Assembly: GCA_013203065.1 (NCBI GenBank) | Contig: JABMQV010000398.1 | Coordinates: 1 to 7,191 of the forward strand | From: Desulfobacteraceae bacterium | GTDB taxonomy: Bacteria > Desulfobacterota > DSM-4660 > Desulfatiglandales > Desulfatiglandaceae | Length of the DNA: 7,191 nt | Direction: 5' to 3' | Shown: positions 1 through 5,149 of the stretch, piece by piece | Numbering within the stretch: position 1 is the first letter of the stretch | Layout of the letters: every line of letters begins with the position of its first letter | The notes under the pieces: model-generated | What the model was told of the DNA's origin: nothing | Database searches by the model: none | The model's input: the letters and a program-made list of their open reading frames with translations, nothing else | Program-made: the position numbers and the translations under genes

Positions 1-164
1 ACTTTGTTGATGCTACAGCCTATATCAGCATTACGAAAAAAGATATAACCGTTAAATTCCAAAAACGTGCCCATAACCCTCTATTGCTCGCAGCCGGGTT
101 TGAGAAAATGGATCTGAAAATACCATGGCTTGAAAATAAAAACTTCCGAATCATTTTGGGATAA
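1..164 (+). CDS. C-terminal end of a probable transposase (partial, 5' end outside window)
   Basis: An open frame enters from the left edge (first full codon at base 3) and ends at TAA 162-164, giving 53 residues with no N-terminus in view. It reads FVDATAYISITKKD near the edge, then KRAHNPLLLAAGFEK and IPWLENKNFRI, ending in ILG. The RAHNP-LLAAG-PWL pattern resembles, from memory, the C-terminal tail of a family of DDE-type transposases. No catalytic DDE residues are visible because that part lies outside the window, so the family cannot be fixed. It is the only plus-strand gene and it converges on the toroid-protein gene, whose stop codon is only 13 bases away. A mobile element end would therefore lie at or inside the 3' end of that neighbour. 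Coding status is fairly likely; the transposase assignment is tentative. Confidence 0.45.
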   Translation, partial: FVDATAYISITKKDITVKFQKRAHNPLLLAAGFEKMDLKIPWLENKNFRIILG

Positions 165-177
165 CCGCTCCGTGGTG

Positions 178-1245
178 TTAACTCAAAAAACTAACATGGG
201 AATCCAGGCTAGGGGAAGTTTTCCAGAAGCTGTGGCGAAAGAGTTGGCTTGCAAGAGTGATGTCAAAGAGGATGTCCGCCGCGAGGAGTACGGCGGCGGC
301 GGTCCATGTGGTCATTTCTCTCGGGTAGATCTCCCTTTCCGGGAAGGTAACACCGGTCCAGAATATCCCCTCCTCATGTTTTTTATCCCGTATCCAGTTG
401 AAAACCATTTCGGCGGTCTCAAAATCCCCCATGGCAGCCAGGGACATGACCAGTTCTGAGCTCTCTGCCATGGTCACCCACTCTTTGTCAGAGACGCAAC
501 GGACGCCCCAGTCTCGAATGACGAACTGCTCCCACGATCCATCGATCCGTTTCCTGGCCTCTTTTCCTCTGATGGCCCCGCACAGCACGGGATAGTACCA
601 ATCCATGGAATACCTGTTTTTGCTCTGGTCAAAGAGATAGGGTTTGTTCCTTATGGCGTTTCCGAGCTTCATTCTGGCAATCTCCCAATCCCCCCTTTTT
701 CGGCCCACCAGGGAGGCAATCCTGAGGGCACAGCCAAGACTCATATAGATGGAACTTGATCCCGTAAAAAGCGCCCGTTTGGAGATGCTGCCATCCTCTC
801 TTTTTGCCCAAAGGATTTCGCCTCCCCTCCCCTGGAGCCCCGTAACATAATCTATGGCCTTTCGCACCGTAGGCCACATCAAATGAAGGAAAGAATAATC
901 GCCTGTGACCAGAAAATAATGAAACACCCCCACTGCAACATATGCGGTCATGTTGGAGTCTTTGTACGCCCCCTTTTGGGGTTTCCCGTCCCTGAAGTCG
1001 CACCACCAGCTCCCGTCGGAGAGCTGGGTCTCCCGGGACCACAGGTAGGCCTGTTTGGCCTCTTGGTGAAATCCCCCTATGGTCAGGCCCATGGCGCTTT
1101 CAATGTGATCCCAGGGATCGGTCTTCCCTCCCTCAGACCAGGGGATTTCGCCGTTTTTTTTCTGAACGTTCAGGATAAATTCAGAGGTGGAAGATAGGTC
1201 CACAAACGGATGTTGGGCCCTTTGAAAAGTTATCACTTCAGACAT
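178..1245 (-). CDS. Alpha/alpha-toroid protein, 'prenyltransferase-like' (function unknown)
   Basis: This 355-residue protein has no signal peptide or membrane segment and is probably cytosolic. It is built from repeated helical units with aromatic and Gly-rich turns, as in six-hairpin (alpha/alpha) toroids. Landmarks are DPWDHIESAMGL (43-54), QLSDGSWW (74-81), DSNMTAYVAVGVFHYF (96-111), GGEILWAKREDGS (141-153), TGSSSIYMSLGCALR (161-175), SMDWYYPVLCGA (213-224), WGVRCVSDKEWVTMAESSE (246-264) and TTWTAAAVLLAAD (312-324). Databases often label such proteins 'prenyltransferase' or 'squalene cyclase repeat', but I see no DxDD motif of terpene cyclases and no obvious zinc ligands of protein prenyltransferases. 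A carbohydrate-active toroid fold (GH15- or GH88-like) is as plausible. ATG 1243-1245 is preceded by GAGGAA and overlaps the methyltransferase gene by 8 bases, pointing to translational coupling. The last 17 or so residues after LFRH (335-338) look non-conserved and lie against the transposase tail, so they may be altered. Family membership is confident; activity is unknown. Confidence 0.85.
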   Translation of the reverse strand: MSEVITFQRAQHPFVDLSSTSEFILNVQKKNGEIPWSEGGKTDPWDHIESAMGLTIGGFHQEAKQAYLWSRETQLSDGSWWCDFRDGKPQKGAYKDSNMTAYVAVGVFHYFLVTGDYSFLHLMWPTVRKAIDYVTGLQGRGGEILWAKREDGSISKRALFTGSSSIYMSLGCALRIASLVGRKRGDWEIARMKLGNAIRNKPYLFDQSKNRYSMDWYYPVLCGAIRGKEARKRIDGSWEQFVIRDWGVRCVSDKEWVTMAESSELVMSLAAMGDFETAEMVFNWIRDKKHEEGIFWTGVTFPEREIYPREMTTWTAAAVLLAADILFDITLASQLFRHSFWKTSPSLDSHVSFLS

Positions 1246-1954
1246 TCTTTTTCCTCAAATAAAGTACCATACTCTTTCCCAACACCGGGTTCAAAAGGTA
1301 ATCCAGGACCCGGGTAATCCAGACCCTTTTCATCATATCCCAGACAAGGAGACTGTGATACAGATTTACAAGATCCGAGTCTTCCCGGGTAGGGCCCACA
1401 AGACACTTCAACCACCAGTAAGGCGTATGAAGACTATGGGCATGATGTGACGTCCACTTCTCCACACCGGCGCTTTCCAACAAACCGGTCAGTTCATTCT
1501 TCCTGTAAATACGGATATGCCCGTCATTTGAATTGCCGTAGTCTTTGGAAAGAGACCAGCAGATACGTTCCGGCAAGTACCTTGGTACACTTACAGCAAG
1601 GTCCTTACCCGGTTTCAGAACCCTTATGACTTCCGATATGGCTGTGTCATGATCGTGGATGTGTTCAAGGACCTCCGAGCAGATGACGAGATCAAAGAAA
1701 CCATCCTTGAAGGGCAGGTACTTTATGTCAGCGACCAGGATGGTTGAAAATCCACCTCCATTTAGACCGAGGGATGCCTCATAAACCAGCTTTTTCTTGG
1801 CCTCCGTCACAACCTCAAAACGGATGTCCAAACCCACGGTCAACACATTCTTCAATCGGGAGGCCGCGCAGGTGTGGCGGCCCGATCCGCAACCCACATC
1901 CAGTATTTTGAACCCCGGTTCTATGGGCAATCTGTCAAAGTCAATGGTAATCAC
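1238..1954 (-). CDS. Class I SAM-dependent methyltransferase
   Basis: This is a 238-residue Rossmann-fold methyltransferase, a typical size for a stand-alone small-molecule enzyme. Motif I for SAM binding is ILDVGCGSGRH (17-27), the acidic end of strand 2 is GLDIR (41-45), motif II is around VADIKYLPFKDG (74-85), and the post-motif region is DLVICSEVLEHI (88-99), followed by VIRVLKPGKDLAVSVPR (109-125). The usual GG before the last strand is GK here. The C-terminal part, HHAHSLHTPYWWLKC (170-184) and LLVWDMM (202-208), is rich in His and aromatic residues and probably forms the acceptor site. The longest frame starts at TTG 1976-1978. I prefer GTG 1952-1954 because it has an AGGG nine bases upstream, cuts the overlap with the glycosyltransferase from 38 to 14 bases, and gives an N-terminus (ITIDFDRLPIEPG) that leads straight into motif I. 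The acceptor is unknown; context suggests a glycosylated product. No transmembrane segment is seen. Confidence 0.9.
   Translation of the reverse strand: MITIDFDRLPIEPGFKILDVGCGSGRHTCAASRLKNVLTVGLDIRFEVVTEAKKKLVYEASLGLNGGGFSTILVADIKYLPFKDGFFDLVICSEVLEHIHDHDTAISEVIRVLKPGKDLAVSVPRYLPERICWSLSKDYGNSNDGHIRIYRKNELTGLLESAGVEKWTSHHAHSLHTPYWWLKCLVGPTREDSDLVNLYHSLLVWDMMKRVWITRVLDYLLNPVLGKSMVLYLRKKNV
1251..1256 (-). promoter_or_regulatory. Ribosome binding site of the toroid-protein gene
   Basis: Read on the minus strand the bases are GAGGAA, five bases before ATG 1243-1245. It lies inside the last codons of the methyltransferase gene, so the two genes are arranged for coupled translation. It fixes the start of the toroid-protein gene. 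Confidence 0.75.
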
Positions 1955-3188
1955 GGATGGTTTCCCTGTAAGCCTCAACGGTCTTTACAGCGGCCCTTTC
2001 CCACGTGAAGGATGAATGGACCCGCTTGAACCCGGCTTGCCCCACTTCTCTTGCCCGTTCCGGATGGTCCAGAAAACCCCTTATTTCCTTGGCAAGGGCA
2101 AGGGGGTCGCCCGGTGGAACGAGTACACCGCAATCCCCAACCACCTCGGGCAAGGCCCCGCCTGTGGTGCTGATGACCGGAACACCGCAGGCCATGGCCT
2201 CCCCTGCCGGAATGCCAAAACCTTCATAGAGGGAGGGAACAACCGCTATCGCAGCTCTTGCGTAATGGCGAACGAATTCTCCATTGTCAATCCTGCCGGT
2301 AAATGTGACGCGTCTTCCCAACCCCAGTCTCCCTACCAGTCTTTCGATATCACCATTCTTCTTGGGGGTGCCCACAACGGTCAACTTGACATCATGGGTC
2401 GTGGACACATCGGCCACTGCCTTCAAGAGATACCTCAACCCCTTAAGTGGTGTGTCAGCGCTGTTGGTTACGATCAGGCGATTAGCCTCACGCTCGATCT
2501 CGGGGATGGGATAGAACAGCTCCACATTGATCCCGTTCGGGACGACCCGGAACCTCTCAAGGGGTATCCCGAAGGCCTTGCTTATGTCTCGCCTCGCGCA
2601 CTGAGAGACCGTAACGATTTTGGATAGTTGTCTCGAAACCCTTTTTTGCATCCCAACAAATGAATACCACCGTCTCTGCTTCATTTTTTTCCAGGGAGAA
2701 GAAACCGCACGAACAGCAAGGTCTCTGTCAACAGTGATGGGGTGATGAATGGTGGCAACCGTGGGTACGAACTTCCCAATGGCCCAAAGCCCGTAGGAAA
2801 GGCTCTGGTTGTCATGCACAATGTCATACTGCTGAAAGCGGCCTCGGAGGAACTTGTAGGCGCGGAGACCAAAGGTAAACGGCTCGGGAAAACCCATGGT
2901 CGAAACACCAAACCACTCCATGACATTAATGGGATCGCAGAGTTCCCGAAGCGATGGAATGCGAAACGGATCCTCAGGGTTATAGAGATCAAGGCAGGGA
3001 AGCTGGAACAGCGCAATCTCTTTGTCAAGCCCTGGGTCAGGGGGACCGGAAACCACCTCCACGTGGTGTCCAAGGTCCTTCAGTGCCCTGCTCAGGTTCT
3101 TGAGATAGACCCCCTGACCGCCGCAATGGGGGTTGCTCCTATAACTCAGCAGGCAAATTCTAAGGGGGGTATGGTTATCCGCAATCAT
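1941..3188 (-). CDS. GT-B glycosyltransferase, family 4 type
   Basis: This 415-residue retaining-type glycosyltransferase has two Rossmann-like domains. The N-terminal acceptor domain opens with LRICLLSYRSNPHCGGQGVYL (9-29); the GGQGVY loop is the glycine-rich motif seen at this position in family 4 enzymes. YDIVHDN (121-127) and ATIHHP (145-150) follow, then the linker VVPNGINVELFYP (215-227). The C-terminal donor domain has SADTPLKGLRYLLKAV (243-258), VVGTPKKNG, TFTGRI (295-300) and the E(x7)E motif in YEGFGIPAGE (E322 and E330), which binds the nucleotide-sugar. There is no signal peptide or membrane helix, so it is likely cytosolic or membrane-peripheral. ATG 3186-3188 lacks a clear Shine-Dalgarno but overlaps the stop of a short upstream frame (ATGA), so coupling could supply initiation. 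Its 3' end overlaps the methyltransferase start by 14 bases. The sugar donor and acceptor cannot be read from sequence; fold and class are secure. Confidence 0.92.
   Translation of the reverse strand: MIADNHTPLRICLLSYRSNPHCGGQGVYLKNLSRALKDLGHHVEVVSGPPDPGLDKEIALFQLPCLDLYNPEDPFRIPSLRELCDPINVMEWFGVSTMGFPEPFTFGLRAYKFLRGRFQQYDIVHDNQSLSYGLWAIGKFVPTVATIHHPITVDRDLAVRAVSSPWKKMKQRRWYSFVGMQKRVSRQLSKIVTVSQCARRDISKAFGIPLERFRVVPNGINVELFYPIPEIEREANRLIVTNSADTPLKGLRYLLKAVADVSTTHDVKLTVVGTPKKNGDIERLVGRLGLGRRVTFTGRIDNGEFVRHYARAAIAVVPSLYEGFGIPAGEAMACGVPVISTTGGALPEVVGDCGVLVPPGDPLALAKEIRGFLDHPERAREVGQAGFKRVHSSFTWERAAVKTVEAYRETIRDYH
1964..1967 (-). promoter_or_regulatory. Ribosome binding site deciding the methyltransferase start
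   Basis: The minus-strand bases AGGG lie nine bases before GTG 1952-1954, inside the 3' end of the glycosyltransferase gene. The alternative TTG at 1976-1978 has no comparable purine-rich stretch upstream, so this site favours the shorter protein. Confidence 0.45.
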
Positions 3189-3340
3189 AATAACGTTCGG
3201 TTTCGTAAGTTCTCAATAAACTCGGGCACCGTGGCATCCGGCCATTTCTTTCCACCGCTCGGCAAATCTGCTGTAGAAGCGTGGCCGACAACTGTCTTCT
3301 TCAGATCGGCGATAGTAGGAAAAAGATCACCCGGTGTCAA
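3185..3340 (-). pseudogene. Short ORF or gene remnant coupled to the glycosyltransferase start
   Basis: A minus-strand frame is open from about 3382 down to TGA 3185-3187. The first usable start is TTG 3338-3340, giving 51 residues that begin LTPGDLFPTIADLKKT and end PEFIENLRNRTLL. Its TGA overlaps the glycosyltransferase ATG as ATGA, an arrangement typical of co-translated operon genes and unlikely to be sought by chance in junk. I recognise no domain. There is no ATG start or good ribosome binding site, and the frame begins next to a repeat tract, so it may be the 3' remnant of a longer gene lost by rearrangement. A second minus-strand frame through the same bases (about 3332-3230, containing FYSRFAERWKEMAG) is also open, so the true frame is uncertain. 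It could also be a leader peptide, or chance. Confidence 0.3.
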
Positions 3341-3380
3341 ATCTCTGACCCGAACGGGCCAAAGTTTGAAGTGAGTAAGA

Positions 3381-3410
3381 ATTTAGGCACTTTAGGTCAC
3401 TCCTAGGCAC
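3381..3410. repeat. Three tandem 10-base direct repeats
   Basis: The units are ATTTAGGCAC, TTTAGGTCAC and TCCTAGGCAC, in perfect 10-base register with the shared core TAGG(C/T)CAC. On the minus strand they read GTG(C/A)CCTA-like. They lie between the radical SAM stop (3422) and the short ORF. No arms pair well enough with a T-run to make this a terminator. A helical-period spacing could suit protein binding, but it may be only a degenerate intergenic repeat. Confidence 0.6.
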
Positions 3411-3421
3411 TTGCAACTTCC

Positions 3422-5011
3422 CTAAAGAAAGTCCACCCATTCCCACCGAAAATCCCTTCCCTCCTCCACCCGTCTCAAATACCCTTGCTCCACGGCATAA
3501 TTCAATGTTTCGTTTAGCTGTTTGCGGGAATGATCTGTCGACCTTCCAAGTCGCTCAATCAGGCCTCTTATGGCCTCACCTTCGGAGACCGAGCCTTCCC
3601 CATGGACAAAGCGGCCATTTTTTTCAATGCCTTTTTCCATCATCAGTTCATGAATGAGGACGATATGCCGCAGCTTAACGAGTTGCCACGCCTCCTCCTC
3701 TGTGGCTTCGCCCCTTTCCATCTGAAGCGCTACGTAGCTCAACCACTCATCGTATTTCTCTTCCCAGGCAATGGCGATCTCGTCCAGCATTTCCCGGTTT
3801 GCGGTCTCGGTCTCCACAATGGCCCTGTTGGCATGGTATTGGCTCCAGTCATTGGTCAAGATCTTGATCCCTAAGCTCCCACTCTGCTCTCGGACCTCTG
3901 TTCCCGGAAAAGGCGCAAGCAGGTGAAAGCCGTATAAGGCCCCCATATCCTTGAGCCTCTCACCGAATGCCGTGGTCTCCTCAAGTGTTTCCGGCGTTTC
4001 CCCGGGAAGACCAAGGATAAATGAAATATGGGGCGTAATCCCCACATCCGTGCACAGGGTAACGGCAGCAGTGACCTGCTCGATGGTGATCCCTTTTCTG
4101 ATGGTCTTGAGGATGTCCGGGTTTGCCGATTCCACCCCGAAACTCACGGTGGTGCACCCAGACTCCTTCATCGTCATCAAGACCTGCCTAGAGACCGTGT
4201 CAACCCTTGCAAAGGAGGTCCACTCCGTTTCGATCCCCCTTCTCATTATCTCCCGGCACACAGAGAGGCAGTGTTCCTTGTTAGCTGTGAAAAGATCGTC
4301 AGCAATGTTGATCTGTGGAAAATTCAGGCCGGCAAGATATTCAAATTCGTCCGTGACCTTCTGGGGGTTACGGTAGCGCACCTTGGGGCCGACCATCTTC
4401 CTTCCCACACAAAATATGCACTTGAAAGGACACCCGCGGCTTGTAGTCAGGCTTACCGACATGCCAAGGGCCCTGTACCTCCCCAAGGGGATCAGATGTC
4501 GGGCGGGTAAAGGAAGGGAATCCACGTCCATCAAAGATTCTCTCGTAGGGGTACTAAACAGCCTTGGACCGTCCCTGTAAACAATACCCCTTATCTTTCC
4601 CCAGTCGCGGCCGTTGTCCGCTTCTGTCGCCAGATCAACGATAGTTTTTTCGCCCTCTCCCAACGCAACAACATCTAGCTCAGGGTGAGCGTTCATTGTT
4701 TCTTCGGCGCAAAAACTCACATGGGGTCCGCCCATAACCGTCAGGATCTCGGGATTTATCTCCTTAACATCTTTTACGACCCTGATAGCGTTATCAAAGC
4801 TCATGGTAACGGCGGTAACGCCCACCGCGTCCGGCAAAAAATCCCCTAATTCGGATTCTAGATATTTCTTGCTATACGGGAATACGACGAAATCAAGAAT
4901 TTTTGCCGCCACACCCGCCTCCTCAAGTGCAGCGGCCAGGTAGGCCACGCCCAAGGGAGGTGAAGGGGTTTCAGATATGGGGTAATATGGATTTATAAGC
5001 AGAAAACGCAT
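3422..5011 (-). CDS. Radical SAM protein with N-terminal B12-binding-like domain
   Basis: This 529-residue protein has three parts. Residues 1-135 form a cobalamin-binding-like Rossmann domain: FLLINPYYP, then PPLGVAYLAAALEEAG, PDAVGVTAVTMSFDNAI and LTVMGGPHVSF, ending DVVALGEGEKTI. I see no DxHxxG motif, so base-off His ligation of cobalamin is not supported. Residues about 185-400 form the radical SAM barrel, with RGCPFKCIFC supplying the three iron-sulfur cysteines C194, C198 and C201 in CxxxCxxC spacing, plus GVESANPDIL (292-301) and FILGLPGETPETLEET (331-346). Residues about 400-529 form a charged helical extension ending in a possible winged-helix-like segment (LNETLNYAVEQGYLRRVEEG). 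Family members include methyltransferases and ring-forming enzymes on lipids, hopanoids, pigments and antibiotics; the substrate here is unknown. The start is ATG 5009-5011, with an in-frame stop just upstream and no clear Shine-Dalgarno. It is cytosolic, with no membrane helix. It precedes the glycosyltransferase cassette by 233 bases in the same direction. Confidence 0.9.
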   Translation of the reverse strand: MRFLLINPYYPISETPSPPLGVAYLAAALEEAGVAAKILDFVVFPYSKKYLESELGDFLPDAVGVTAVTMSFDNAIRVVKDVKEINPEILTVMGGPHVSFCAEETMNAHPELDVVALGEGEKTIVDLATEADNGRDWGKIRGIVYRDGPRLFSTPTRESLMDVDSLPLPARHLIPLGRYRALGMSVSLTTSRGCPFKCIFCVGRKMVGPKVRYRNPQKVTDEFEYLAGLNFPQINIADDLFTANKEHCLSVCREIMRRGIETEWTSFARVDTVSRQVLMTMKESGCTTVSFGVESANPDILKTIRKGITIEQVTAAVTLCTDVGITPHISFILGLPGETPETLEETTAFGERLKDMGALYGFHLLAPFPGTEVREQSGSLGIKILTNDWSQYHANRAIVETETANREMLDEIAIAWEEKYDEWLSYVALQMERGEATEEEAWQLVKLRHIVLIHELMMEKGIEKNGRFVHGEGSVSEGEAIRGLIERLGRSTDHSRKQLNETLNYAVEQGYLRRVEEGRDFRWEWVDFL

Positions 5012-5023
5012 AGATAGTATTCA

Positions 5024-5072
5024 TTAAAAAGGGGGCGCGCCGGGCCAATGAGCACCCGCTACGCGCCCCCTT
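5024..5072 (-). terminator. Rho-independent terminator after the acyl-CoA dehydrogenase gene
   Basis: Bases 5029-5039 and 5062-5072 pair perfectly over 11 positions (AAGGGGGCGCG with its complement). The intervening 22 bases can form a further four-base CGGG/CCCG stem with a ten-base loop. On the minus strand the hairpin is followed directly by TTTTTAAT, so it terminates leftward transcription coming from the dehydrogenase, whose stop is 77 bases upstream. It ends only about 15 bases before the radical SAM ATG. That gene must therefore be read by read-through or from a promoter upstream of the hairpin (in 5075-5149), which would make the hairpin an attenuator. Confidence 0.85.
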
Positions 5073-5149
5073 GGATAGCTATAATTACCTTATTATCAAG
5101 TTAGTTCGCTCCAGTCATACTTGGGGACGGAGGGATCACTTTTAAGAGA

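Noticed and set aside
165..177. Possible shared terminator between the convergent genes
   Set aside because: Only 13 bases separate the stops and the nearby GTTA/TAAC pairing is too short to call.
130..459. 109-codon plus-strand frame starting inside the transposase tail
   Set aside because: It is out of frame with the transposase tail and antisense to the 3' end of the toroid-protein gene; no supporting start signal.
629..1042. 137-codon minus-strand frame inside the toroid-protein gene
   Set aside because: It overlaps in another frame of the same strand a gene with conserved repeat motifs; there is no sign of dual coding.
2016..2627. 203-codon plus-strand open frame
   Set aside because: It is antisense to the glycosyltransferase donor domain containing the E(x7)E motif; its composition is shadow-like.
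2742..3374. 210-codon plus-strand open frame
   Set aside because: It is mostly antisense to the glycosyltransferase N-terminal domain and extends by chance into the intergenic stretch; no domain or ribosome binding site seen.
5075..5100. TTGATA and TATAGC as a sigma-70 promoter for the radical SAM gene
   Set aside because: The spacing between the two boxes is about 10 bases, too short for a standard promoter; noted only as AT-rich sequence.
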